The translations under genes and the position numbers were made by a program. The notes beneath the pieces are model-generated. The model did no database searches. It saw only the letters and a program-made list of their open reading frames with translations, and was not told the DNA's origin. 48,692 nt of DNA from NCBI GenBank assembly GCA_947588275.1, contig CANPYJ010000009.1, forward strand, positions 1-48,692, given 5' to 3'. The first letter of the stretch is position 1; every line of letters starts with the position of its first letter. The stretch is from an uncultured Alphaproteobacteria bacterium. Lineage in GTDB: Bacteria > Pseudomonadota > Alphaproteobacteria > RF32 > CAG-239. Below are positions 30,284 to 37,817 of the stretch, piece after piece.

Positions 30284-31277
30284 CGACTTCAGCCTTTCCG
30301 TCAATTTTGATGACAATCTGATCAGACTTGCGCCCCATTGTTCCCTTAAACAACGGGACGTCTCCGCAGACTACGGTGATTTGTTCGTGCGGGGTGATTT
30401 CCAACGGAACAAACGATCCGACCTCCCATTGAGAGATTTCTGAAAGGCAGATGTTTTTTTCTTTTAGTACGGCTTGTATCTCGACTTCGGTTTCCCATAG
30501 CTGCAACATGAGGTGGTTTTCCCATATCGTATCGCGGCCGAAACGCTCTCCCATAAACATTTGAAGCAAAAGTTCGCGCACGGGTTCCAGAGTAGCATAC
30601 GGAATCATCAGGTCGATTTTGCCTCCGCGGTCTTCCATATCTACGCGCAGATGCGCCACAATGACGGCATTTGACAAGCGCGAAATGGTGGCAAAACGCG
30701 GGTTGGTTTCCAGCCGGTCAAAGGCAAAGGTGACCGACGTAATCGGGTCAAAAGCCGTGGAAAGGTCAGACAAAATACGCTGAATCATATCTTTGACGAT
30801 GTTCAGTTCTATGGTGGTGTAAGGGCGCCCTTCAATCCGCATGGCCGCGGTGCCGCGCCGGCCGCCGAGCAGAACATCGACCATTGAATAGATGAGAGAA
30901 CTGTCTAAAGACATCAGCCCGTAGTTGTCCCATTCTTCTGCTTTGAAAACGTTAAGCAAAGTCGGCAGCGTCAGCGAATCTATGTATTCGCCGAAACGCA
31001 TCGATTCAATACTGTCGAGAGAGACTTCAACGTTGTCTTGCGTGAAGTTGCGCAAAGAAGTTGCCATGAGCCGAATCAGACGGTCAAAGACAATTTCCAG
31101 CATCGGCAGGCGTTCATACGAAACCATGCTGGAGTTGAGGATGGCGTGCACGCCGGTTTTTTGGGCGCCGTAATCGGCATCGGTGTTGGCGCCGTAGCCT
31201 AACAGAGTGTCAATCTCTTCCTGATTGAGAATTTTCGAATCAGGGGCTGTCGGTTGCGTTTGGTTTTCTTCTGCCAC
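30276..31277 (-). CDS. fliM: Flagellar motor switch protein FliM
   Basis: FliM forms the middle of the C-ring and binds phospho-CheY. The N-terminal EIDTLL motif (ILNQEEIDTLL, residues 16-26) is the CheY-P docking site, so the motor is expected to respond to chemotaxis. The core region (LPMLEIVFDRLIRLMATSLR; LLGGRRGTAAMRIEGRPYT; FATISRLSNAVIVAHLRVDM) and the C-terminal SpoA domain (PLFKGTMGRKSDQIVIKI) are complete. It has 333 residues, starts 12 bases after fliL and overlaps the next gene. Confidence 0.97.
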   Translation of the reverse strand: MAEENQTQPTAPDSKILNQEEIDTLLGYGANTDADYGAQKTGVHAILNSSMVSYERLPMLEIVFDRLIRLMATSLRNFTQDNVEVSLDSIESMRFGEYIDSLTLPTLLNVFKAEEWDNYGLMSLDSSLIYSMVDVLLGGRRGTAAMRIEGRPYTTIELNIVKDMIQRILSDLSTAFDPITSVTFAFDRLETNPRFATISRLSNAVIVAHLRVDMEDRGGKIDLMIPYATLEPVRELLLQMFMGERFGRDTIWENHLMLQLWETEVEIQAVLKEKNICLSEISQWEVGSFVPLEITPHEQITVVCGDVPLFKGTMGRKSDQIVIKIDGKAEVDG

Positions 31278-31288
31278 GTTTTTGTTCC

Positions 31289-31822
31289 CTATTTATTATC
31301 TTCTCTTTGAATCTCAAAAGACTTAATGTTTAAGCCGCTCAGTTTCACCGGTGCCACAACCAGGTTGAGGCGGTAAAACAGTTCTTCTTTAAGCCAGTAC
31401 AGGCCATTGCTTCCCTCAAGCTCGGCCGGAGTGAGCTCAATGATGTGCGATATGACGGTATCATTGATGCGCGCGGTCATGGTTTCGACCGATGCCACGT
31501 CTTCAATAGCCGAAAGCTCCAAATTGAGACGCAACAGCAGGCGTTCCTGATCCGGTCCGGAGTTGTGCAGAGGCACGGCTATTTCCGGAAGGTCATAAAA
31601 AACCGTAATACTTTCAGCTCCGTCGGCGCCCGGTTTGCGGATGATGCTGTAGATGGCGTCAGAACTTTTGTATTCGCGGTTAAAAACATAATAAAAGCCG
31701 ACGGACAAGCCGATAACAATCAATATCGGCAAAATGAGAATCAGCAATTTTTTGCGACTCGATTTGTTTTTGGCCGCAAGCTCTTCCTCTTCCTTGTCTA
31801 AATCTTCGTCCTGGTCAAGCAT
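31289..31822 (-). CDS. fliL: Flagellar basal body-associated protein FliL
   Basis: FliL surrounds the stator and strengthens motor output. The 177-residue protein has an acidic cytoplasmic N-terminus, one membrane helix (residues ~25-46) and the periplasmic stomatin-like domain (FYDLPEIAVPLHN ... LLLRLNLELSAIEDVASVET ... NGLYWLKEELFYRLNLVV). A strong SD (CCGGAGGG) precedes the ATG. The 117-base gap to fliP holds this SD and nothing else I recognise. Confidence 0.93.
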   Translation of the reverse strand: MLDQDEDLDKEEEELAAKNKSSRKKLLILILPILIVIGLSVGFYYVFNREYKSSDAIYSIIRKPGADGAESITVFYDLPEIAVPLHNSGPDQERLLLRLNLELSAIEDVASVETMTARINDTVISHIIELTPAELEGSNGLYWLKEELFYRLNLVVAPVKLSGLNIKSFEIQREDNK

Positions 31823-31939
31823 AAACCCTCCGGAGTTTTGGTTATTTCACCAGCGTTTAACTTATTTTACAGCATTATTTTTATAAATAAATGCAAATCT
31901 TCCACTTATTACCAGCCTTGGCCAAGATTCATGCGGAGG

Positions 31940-32680
31940 TTATTGGAAACTGTTTATCAGGCTGCCGGCCAGCATATACCATCCGTCAATCAAAACAAAA
32001 AAGATGACCTTAAACGGCAAAGCCAAAACGGACGGCGGCAGCATCATCATACCCATTGACATCAGAACCGAGGCGATGACCATGTCGATAATGAGAAACG
32101 GCACAAAAATCAGAAAACCGATTTCAAATGCCCGCCTCAGTTCACTGATCATAAAGGCCGGAATAATGATTTTGAGCGGTGTGGCTTCAACCGAATCGGT
32201 TTTGGCATCCGGAGCCAGCTCGGCAAACAACATCAAATCTTTTTCGCGCGTGTTGCGCACCATAAACTCTTTGAACGGAACAACGGCTCGGTCAAGCCCT
32301 TCCATAACCTCAACTTTTTCGTTTACAATCGGTTCAATGCCTTCTTCCCAAGCCTTGTCAAAGGTCGGCGTCATGATAAACAGGGTCAAAAACAAGGCCA
32401 GCGATACCAAAACCATGTTGGGCGGGGTGGTGTTGGTGGCCAAAGCGCTGCGCGTAATGGAAAAGACAACGGCAATGCGGACAAACGAAGTCATCATAAT
32501 CAGAATCGACGGGGCCAGCGACAAGACGGTTATCATCGCCAAAATGCCCAAGATACGTCCGGTGGCGCTGCCGGTCGGAGCGTCGGTCAGATTCAGACTG
32601 ACGCTTTGTGCCGCCGCAGAATCCGAAAGCAAGACAAGCGCAGCTATGAGAAATAGGAAACAGAGCAGTTTTTTAGTCAT
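31940..32680 (-). CDS. fliP: Flagellar export protein FliP
   Basis: FliP forms the hexameric-like export gate of the flagellar type III apparatus with FliQ and FliR. It has a cleavable N-terminal signal, then four membrane helices and the family signatures TSFVRIAVVFSITRSAL, PPNMVLVSLALFLTLFIM and FEIGFLIFVPFLIIDMVIAS. The 246-residue length is normal. fliQ and fliR are not next to it. It overlaps fliO by 8 bases. Confidence 0.97.
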   Translation of the reverse strand: MTKKLLCFLFLIAALVLLSDSAAAQSVSLNLTDAPTGSATGRILGILAMITVLSLAPSILIMMTSFVRIAVVFSITRSALATNTTPPNMVLVSLALFLTLFIMTPTFDKAWEEGIEPIVNEKVEVMEGLDRAVVPFKEFMVRNTREKDLMLFAELAPDAKTDSVEATPLKIIIPAFMISELRRAFEIGFLIFVPFLIIDMVIASVLMSMGMMMLPPSVLALPFKVIFFVLIDGWYMLAGSLINSFQ

Positions 32681-32963
32681 TGGCAGTTCTTTCGATGGGT
32701 CTGGAGGTCAACACAAGATTTCCGGAAGTGCCGAGCAGCAGCAAATATTCGGTCTGGCCGTCTTGCAGCAGCACAACTTGGTTTTTGGCGTCGAGCTGCC
32801 GTTTGTCTACTACCTTCAGGCGCCGGTCGGCATTCAGGCCGCAAAACAATTTGCAGTTCAGGCTTTTTTGCTCGCATACCTTAAATATCCACAGACAAAC
32901 CAACAGCAGTCCGATTACAAAAATCAGCGCTGCCGCCGCCTGCACAATCTGAGTCCATTCCAT
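32673..32963 (-). CDS. fliO: Flagellar protein FliO
   Basis: FliO helps assemble the FliP gate. The 96-residue protein has one N-terminal helix (VQAAAALIFVIGLLLVCLWI) and a small cytoplasmic domain (RRLKVVDKRQLDAKNQVVLL) characteristic of FliO. It is the first gene of the minus-strand flagellar operon, 27 bases after a promoter -10 element, and overlaps fliP by 8 bases. Confidence 0.9.
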   Translation of the reverse strand: MEWTQIVQAAAALIFVIGLLLVCLWIFKVCEQKSLNCKLFCGLNADRRLKVVDKRQLDAKNQVVLLQDGQTEYLLLLGTSGNLVLTSRPIERTAND

Positions 32964-32989
32964 AGTCGCCTCCGGTTTGTTTACCGAAG

Positions 32990-33019
32990 ATTATATTCTC
33001 AAAGGCCGGCAATCGTCAA
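32990..33019 (-). promoter_or_regulatory. Sigma70-type promoter of the fliO-uvrB operon
   Basis: On the minus strand TTGACG and TATAAT are separated by 18 bases, and an SD (CCGGAGG) lies shortly before the fliO ATG. No sigma28 or sigma54 pattern is seen here, so the operon appears to be transcribed by the housekeeping polymerase. Confidence 0.7.
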
Positions 33020-33062
33020 CAAAAGGCTTGCCCTTGTTGATATTGTCTGGTAAGTTGGATTT

Positions 33063-33617
33063 ATGAGCAAAAACAGCAAAACAATCGATATTATCAGCAG
33101 TGAGCGCCGCAGTTCGGATTTGCGGGCCCTGTCGGGGCTGCTGCCGCCGCTGGTGAAAAAAATATTGGGCAAAAAAGCGCTGGTTGAGACCGACTTGCTG
33201 GCCGAGTGGGCAGACATCGTCGGCGACGATTTGGCAGCTTATACGCGTCCGCAGCGGTTGGTTTTCAAACGCGGCGAACGCAGCGGCGGCGTCTTGCGGA
33301 TTGAAGTTCCGAGCGGCGCGTTTGCGCTGGAGCTGCAACATCGCGAACAATATGTTTTGGCGCGGGTGAACGCTTATTTCGGGTATCCGGCGGCCGGGCG
33401 AATATCCATCGTGCAGAATGCGGATTTTTCGCTGCCGGCAGACGATGTGGGGAAGACGCAAAAAATGCTTGTAACCGCGGAAGAAGAATCTTATATTAGA
33501 GAACTAAGCGAGGGTATACAAAACAAAAATCTGCGCTCCAGACTCCAAAGTCTCGGCCGATGGGTCGTCAGCAGCAACAAGGATGAAAAGCAAGATGAAT
33601 TTGAACCAAATCATTAA
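33063..33617 (+). CDS. DciA-like DUF721 protein
   Basis: A 184-residue protein with the DUF721 core: LVETDLLAEWADIVGDDLAA, then YTRPQRLVFKRG and LRIEVPSGAFALELQHREQY. In the family, DciA loads the replicative helicase DnaB. The C-terminus is charged and probably flexible. No clear SD precedes the ATG; a weak promoter (TTGCCC, 17 bases, TAAGTT) would place the transcript start almost at the start codon. It overlaps the DsbA-like gene by 23-35 bases depending on the start chosen, the common DUF721-DsbA order in alphaproteobacteria. Confidence 0.85.
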   Translation: MSKNSKTIDIISSERRSSDLRALSGLLPPLVKKILGKKALVETDLLAEWADIVGDDLAAYTRPQRLVFKRGERSGGVLRIEVPSGAFALELQHREQYVLARVNAYFGYPAAGRISIVQNADFSLPADDVGKTQKMLVTAEEESYIRELSEGIQNKNLRSRLQSLGRWVVSSNKDEKQDEFEPNH

Positions 33618-34365
33618 AACCATCAGCGGTATTGTCGCCGCCGTTATAGTCTTTTTTATGGCCGGCGGTTTGTATCTGTCGTCCAAAGGTTTTGTCATGC
33701 AGGATGACGGCTCCATCGTTTTGGTGCGCTCCGCCTACGCCGAAGATGACGAAACGGCCAAAGAGTTGCCGGTTATTCCCGACAACATCGTTTTGCCCGA
33801 TAATCACAGCATGGGCTCCCAAAATGCGCCGATAACCATTTATGAGTATTCGTCCTTCGGGTGTTCCCATTGTGCCGATTTTCATTTGGAAATTTTGCCC
33901 GAGCTTAAGGAAGCTTATGTCGACAAAGGCCTGCTGCGCGTGGTTTTTGTGCCCTTTCCGATTGACAAAACATCAATGAACGCGGCGTTGCTGGCCGAAT
34001 GCGTGCCGGATGACAAATATTTTGCCTATGTCGAATTGTTGTTCAAAAAACAGCGCGAATGGGGTTTGGCGCGCAATCCCCTTAAAGTGCTGAAACAATA
34101 TGCGGCGCTTAGCGGCGTGGCGGCAGAAAAAGCCGATGCCTGCCTCAAAAATGATCGGACGGCGACCGAGCTTTTGACAAATCGGCAAAACGGACTTAAA
34201 CAGCTGGGCATACAGGGGACGCCGTCTTTTGTGGTCAGCATGGACGGGCACAATGAACTGATTTCGGGGGCGCGTTCGTTTGACGGTTTTGCGGAAATTA
34301 TTGATGCCAGACTGGCCGCGCGCAAGTCTGAAGAGGGCGGCGAATCAAAATCTGCCAAAAAATAA
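33595..34365 (+). CDS. DsbA-family thiol:disulfide oxidoreductase
   Basis: A periplasmic, membrane-anchored thioredoxin-fold protein. One N-terminal helix (IIKTISGIVAAVIVFFMAGG) is followed by the active site SSFGCSHCADFH, a C-S-H-C pair near residue 90. The DsbA-type helical insertion and the cis-Pro loop GIQGTPSFVVS come next. Family members oxidise or isomerise disulfides. The starts at 33583 and 33595 are both possible; I prefer 33595 because AAGGA lies at an acceptable distance and the protein begins MNLNQI. It overlaps the DUF721 gene. Confidence 0.9.
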   Translation: MNLNQIIKTISGIVAAVIVFFMAGGLYLSSKGFVMQDDGSIVLVRSAYAEDDETAKELPVIPDNIVLPDNHSMGSQNAPITIYEYSSFGCSHCADFHLEILPELKEAYVDKGLLRVVFVPFPIDKTSMNAALLAECVPDDKYFAYVELLFKKQREWGLARNPLKVLKQYAALSGVAAEKADACLKNDRTATELLTNRQNGLKQLGIQGTPSFVVSMDGHNELISGARSFDGFAEIIDARLAARKSEEGGESKSAKK

Positions 34366-34422
34366 TCGTCGGAACTTCGTTTTTTAATAACTGCTTAATC
34401 ATTTTTAATGTAGAGTTTGATA

Positions 34423-34731
34423 ATGAAGAAAACACCTGAGGACATTCGGCAACTTGAAGAGCGAATCTCCGAACTGAAATCTCGGGAAACCGAATCTCGC
34501 CGCGATAAGCCTGAGTCTGAGTTTTCGTTCGCGGCCAAAACCGGTTTTCGGATTGGAATCGAATTGTTGTCGGGTGTATTGGTCGGAGCTGCGCTGGGAC
34601 ATGTGTTGGACAAAGTGTTCGGCACCAGACCTTGGCTTTTGGTCGGGTTTATGTTTTTAGGCGGTGCCGCAGGTGTTTTGAATGTGTATCGTTTTGCAAA
34701 AAACGAGGAAAAAAGCAGGCAGAAGGAGTAG
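34423..34731 (+). CDS. atpI: ATP synthase protein I (AtpI/AtpZ family)
   Basis: A 102-residue protein with a charged N-terminus and two membrane helices (FRIGIELLSGVLVGAALGHV; WLLVGFMFLGGAAGVLNVYRF). This pattern is typical of AtpI-type proteins that assist c-ring assembly or Mg2+ supply. It is the first gene of the F0 operon, 3 bases before atpB. The ATG at 34423 is preferred to the TTG at 34417. Confidence 0.88.
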   Translation: MKKTPEDIRQLEERISELKSRETESRRDKPESEFSFAAKTGFRIGIELLSGVLVGAALGHVLDKVFGTRPWLLVGFMFLGGAAGVLNVYRFAKNEEKSRQKE

Positions 34732-34734
34732 CCC

Positions 34735-35457
34735 GTGTCCAGTCCGATGGAACAATTTGTCGTTAAGCCGATTATCCCGATTAAGGTCGGAGGAATAGAT
34801 ATTTCGTTTACCAATTCGGCGTTGTTTATGGTTTTGGCGGTTGCAACCTCAACCTTGCTGTTGGCTTGGTGTCTCAGACGGCGGTCATTGGTTCCGAATC
34901 TGGCGCAGTCCGTTCCCGAAACCATATATGAGTTTGTGGCCTCGCTGCTCAGGGAAAACGTCGGTGCCGAAGGGCTGAAATATTTTCCGTTCATTTTTTC
35001 GATGTTTTTGTTTGTGGCGTTTGGCAATCTGCTTGGACTGCTGCCGTATGCCTTTACGTTTACGTCGCATTTGACGGCCGTGGGCAGTTTGTCGCTGATT
35101 GCGCTGGCATTTAACATTATTATCGGTATCAAAAAGAAAAAAATCGGCTGGCTGCGAACCTTTTTGCCTAAAGGAATCCCTCTGGCGCTGGCGCCTTTGA
35201 TTGTGCCGATTGAGATGATTTCGTTTTTATCAAAACCTTTCAGCCTGACTGTTCGTTTGGTCGCCAATATGACCGTGGGGCATATTATGCTCAAGATTAT
35301 TGCCGGTTTTGTGGCGGCGCTCGGGGTGCTGGGTTTTGTGCCGATACTGTTTAACAGCTGTATCGTCTGTTTCGAGATTTTTATTGCTCTGCTGCAAGCC
35401 TTTATATATACGGTGCTGAGCTGCATTTATCTGGGTGATGCGTTGCATGAGCATTAA
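34735..35457 (+). CDS. atpB: ATP synthase F0 subunit a
   Basis: Subunit a forms the proton half-channels. The essential arginine is Arg174 in KPFSLTVRLVANMTVGHIML. The helix FPFIFSMFLFVAFGNLLGLL and the C-terminal LLQAFIYTVLSCIYL are also family signatures. The 240-residue protein starts with GTG at 34735, following AGAAGGAG. It lies between atpI and atpE. Confidence 0.97.
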   Translation: MSSPMEQFVVKPIIPIKVGGIDISFTNSALFMVLAVATSTLLLAWCLRRRSLVPNLAQSVPETIYEFVASLLRENVGAEGLKYFPFIFSMFLFVAFGNLLGLLPYAFTFTSHLTAVGSLSLIALAFNIIIGIKKKKIGWLRTFLPKGIPLALAPLIVPIEMISFLSKPFSLTVRLVANMTVGHIMLKIIAGFVAALGVLGFVPILFNSCIVCFEIFIALLQAFIYTVLSCIYLGDALHEH

Positions 35458-35511
35458 TTTGGGCCGGAGCCTGCCCTAAAGGCTGGTGTTATAATTAGGA
35501 AAGGAAAGACA

Positions 35512-35733
35512 ATGGAACCGTTAGCTTATATTGGCGCTGGAATGTGCGCTCTGTCGATGATGGCCGCCGCTTGGGGCGTTTCTCAGGTGTGGACAACCAT
35601 TATTTCGACCGTCGGCCGCAATCCGCAGGTTAAGAAAGACGTTGATATTTACGGTTGGGCAGGCTTTGCCGCTGTTGAAGCGGTGGCGCTGTATGCTCTG
35701 GTTGTTGCTTTGGTAATGCTTACCGGAAATTAA
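35512..35733 (+). CDS. atpE: ATP synthase F0 subunit c
   Basis: A 73-residue hairpin of two helices that forms the rotor ring. The proton carrier is Glu56 in GFAAVEAVALYALV, and the loop is GRNPQ. The first helix reads GAGMCALSMMAAAWGVS, whereas most relatives keep a glycine ladder (GAGxAxxGxxGAGxG). Three ladder positions are Ser or Ala here. The gene has a strong SD (AGGAAAGG). A short hairpin (AGCCT / AGGCT, 35468-35484) lies in the spacer before it. The 135-base gap to the b' gene contains no gene. Confidence 0.96.
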   Translation: MEPLAYIGAGMCALSMMAAAWGVSQVWTTIISTVGRNPQVKKDVDIYGWAGFAAVEAVALYALVVALVMLTGN

Positions 35734-35868
35734 TTGGAAATATATGTCAGACGGGCGGAGCATTCGAACTTGCCCCGGTAATTCGCAAATTGCTCGGACA
35801 ACATGAGTTCCGCTTGTCTTGCAAAATATAATTGTCTTTGATTAACCGTTTTTGATGGGAGTTTGGGT

Positions 35869-36360
35869 ATGCCACAACTTGATTTCAGTATTTTTCCGTC
35901 GCAGTTTTTTTGGCTGTGCATAAGCTTTTTTGTCATGCTGTTTATAATGGGCAAATTTATCGTTCCGCTGACCGCGGAAATGATTAACTTGCGTAAGGCT
36001 AAGATCGATGCTGATTTGGCGGCCGCCGCCGAACTCAAGCAAAAGGTCGAAAAAACGCTTGAAAAATATAATGAGGCTCTGAGCAATGCTTCGGAAGAGG
36101 CCAATGCGTCCGTGCTCAAGACCAAAGAAGAACTTAATGCCCTTATGGAACGCCGGGAGGCAGAATTGGCCGCCGAAATCGGCCGACAAATTCTCGCCGC
36201 TGAAAAAAAGATTGAAAAGGCACGTCAAAAAGCATTGTCCGAAGTTGACGGAATTGCGGCCAAATTGGCGCCGATTGTCTGGAAAAAGCTTGACTTCGAC
36301 AAATTCCCATCGGCCGAATTGCAGGCTGTCGTTAAGGCTACGGGAGAACTCAAAAAATGA
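35869..36360 (+). CDS. atpF2: ATP synthase F0 subunit b'
   Basis: One N-terminal membrane helix (FPSQFFWLCISFFVMLFIMG) is followed by a long charged coiled coil (AELKQKVEKTLEKYNEALSN ... EIGRQILAAEKKIEKARQKA). That is the layout of the peripheral-stalk b/b' subunits, which occur as a pair in alphaproteobacteria. The ATG at 35869 has TGGGAG 7-12 bases upstream; the ORF-track start at 35863 is a TTG. Its stop overlaps the start of the b gene (ATGA). Confidence 0.93.
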   Translation: MPQLDFSIFPSQFFWLCISFFVMLFIMGKFIVPLTAEMINLRKAKIDADLAAAAELKQKVEKTLEKYNEALSNASEEANASVLKTKEELNALMERREAELAAEIGRQILAAEKKIEKARQKALSEVDGIAAKLAPIVWKKLDFDKFPSAELQAVVKATGELKK

Positions 36361-36962
36361 TAGGTTCGCCCAACAATGAACTTATTGACTCGGCGCAGGA
36401 TGCTGTTTTGAACGCGGCTGAAAGTATGGCTTTGGCTTTTGAAAATACCACTCAGGAGCTGGCCGAACATCATGAACCGCTGTTGCAGAGCGCGGAATTT
36501 TGGGTGGCGGTGTCTTTTGTGCTGGCTGTCGTGCTGTTGGCACGTCCGGTTTATAAAGTAGTGCGGCATATGCTTTACAAACGTGCCAACGACATCAGCA
36601 AACGTTTGTCCGATGCTTCGAATCTGAAACTTGACGCCCAGAAACTGCTTGCCGAATATGAGCGCAAATATCGTCACGCCAAGCAGGAAGCTCAGGAAAT
36701 TTTGTCACGCTCGGAACGCGAAATCAATTTGTTGCGCAAAGACAATATGGCCAAACTCGAGAACGAAATGGCGGCCAAGGAAAAAGAAGCCAAAGCGCGG
36801 GTGAAGTCCGCACAGGAACAAGCGGCCAGGGAAATTACCGCCAAAACCGTGGAACGCACAATCAGCATCGTAGAAACCCTGTTGGAGCAAAAGCTTGACT
36901 CCAAAGCGCAAAGCCGATTGATTGACGAATCCATAAAGCGTTTGGCGCAAACCAAATTTTAG
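36357..36962 (+). CDS. atpF: ATP synthase F0 subunit b
   Basis: The 201-residue protein has an N-terminal extension of ~45 residues (MIGSPNNELIDSAQDAVLNA), a membrane helix (AEFWVAVSFVLAVVLLARPV) and a long coiled coil ending LLEQKLDSKAQSRLIDESIK. AEFWVAVSFV is typical of alphaproteobacterial b. It is the last F0 gene; the F1 genes are not in the window. It converges with a minus-strand gene 12 bases away and no terminator is visible. Confidence 0.94.
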   Translation: MIGSPNNELIDSAQDAVLNAAESMALAFENTTQELAEHHEPLLQSAEFWVAVSFVLAVVLLARPVYKVVRHMLYKRANDISKRLSDASNLKLDAQKLLAEYERKYRHAKQEAQEILSRSEREINLLRKDNMAKLENEMAAKEKEAKARVKSAQEQAAREITAKTVERTISIVETLLEQKLDSKAQSRLIDESIKRLAQTKF

Positions 36963-36974
36963 TTTCAGATTAGA

Positions 36975-37691
36975 TTACATATTCATCTTAAGTTTATTCC
37001 AGCCTTTGCGGGCGTTGTCGGCCTTTTCTTTGGCCGCGGTCTGCTCTTTGGCCCAATTGCGTACGGGCGCGTTTTTTTGTTCCAAAAGTTTTTGCTGTTC
37101 TTCGGTTTGAGCAATGCCGATGGGCAGCAGCTGGTTTAGCAGCGCCGGCGAAGCAAAATCGACCTTACCGCTAATCAGAGGATTTATCAACGCGTCAATA
37201 ATCGGTGCCGCCGGTTTGGCATTGAAGGCGCTGACTTTGCCGCCGTAAAAGATGGCAAACGCATGGCAGGGCGAAGATAGCAAAACATCTGTATAGTCAA
37301 CGCCGCGGACAAAACGCAGCATAATTTGCGGACGAATAACGCAGTTTTCGGTTACATCAAAAATAATGTTGTCCGGATTCATCATCAATTCGGAAGTTAC
37401 CATAGTTTGCAATTCTTTGTTGATAACACCGCAAAATCCAACCAGAGCCATGCCGTCGAGCGTATAACCGGTGTAGTTTTCGGGACGGTTGGCAATCTGA
37501 TAGCAAAAGACTTGTTCGGCGCCGGATATGTTGGCTATGGCGACGGGGCCGGCGGCCGAAGAAATTTCTTCCAAGATTGTCGTATGTTCGGGATTAGGCT
37601 GCCAAGCCGGCGCCGGTTCAGCCTGCGCGGCGACCGAATACGGAACAAATGTTCCGGCCAGGGTTATCAATAGAGCCAAAATCCGTATCAT
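36975..37691 (-). CDS. Secreted protein of unknown function
   Basis: A 238-residue protein with a Sec signal peptide (MIRILALLITLAGTFVPYSV ending AAQA). The mature part holds four cysteines (VFCYQIANRP, GFCGVIN, ENCVIRPQ, SSPCHAFAIFYGG) that could form two disulfides in the periplasm, plus a charged helical C-terminus (KEKADNARKGWNKLK). I do not recognise the family. The reading frame, the signal peptide and the divergent or convergent spacing with its neighbours support it as a real gene. The sequence before its start has a TCATTATATAA element but no clear promoter pair. Confidence 0.75.
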   Translation of the reverse strand: MIRILALLITLAGTFVPYSVAAQAEPAPAWQPNPEHTTILEEISSAAGPVAIANISGAEQVFCYQIANRPENYTGYTLDGMALVGFCGVINKELQTMVTSELMMNPDNIIFDVTENCVIRPQIMLRFVRGVDYTDVLLSSPCHAFAIFYGGKVSAFNAKPAAPIIDALINPLISGKVDFASPALLNQLLPIGIAQTEEQQKLLEQKNAPVRNWAKEQTAAKEKADNARKGWNKLKMNM

Positions 37692-37765
37692 TGCGAACCT
37701 CCGTAAAAAATTTTCCTATTCATTATATAATCATTAAAAAAGATTTCCAGTTTTTTATTCGGGTT

Positions 37766-37808
37766 ATAAAAAACAACCGCCGCGGTCCATGAAGGAGCGC
37801 GGCGGTTG
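37766..37808 (-). terminator. Terminator of the large lipoprotein gene
   Basis: An 11-bp perfect GC-rich stem (CAACCGCCGCG / CGCGGCGGTTG) with a 13-base loop is followed on the minus strand by TTTTTTAT. It lies just after the stop codon at 37818. Confidence 0.92.
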
Positions 37809-37817
37809 CAAACAGAG

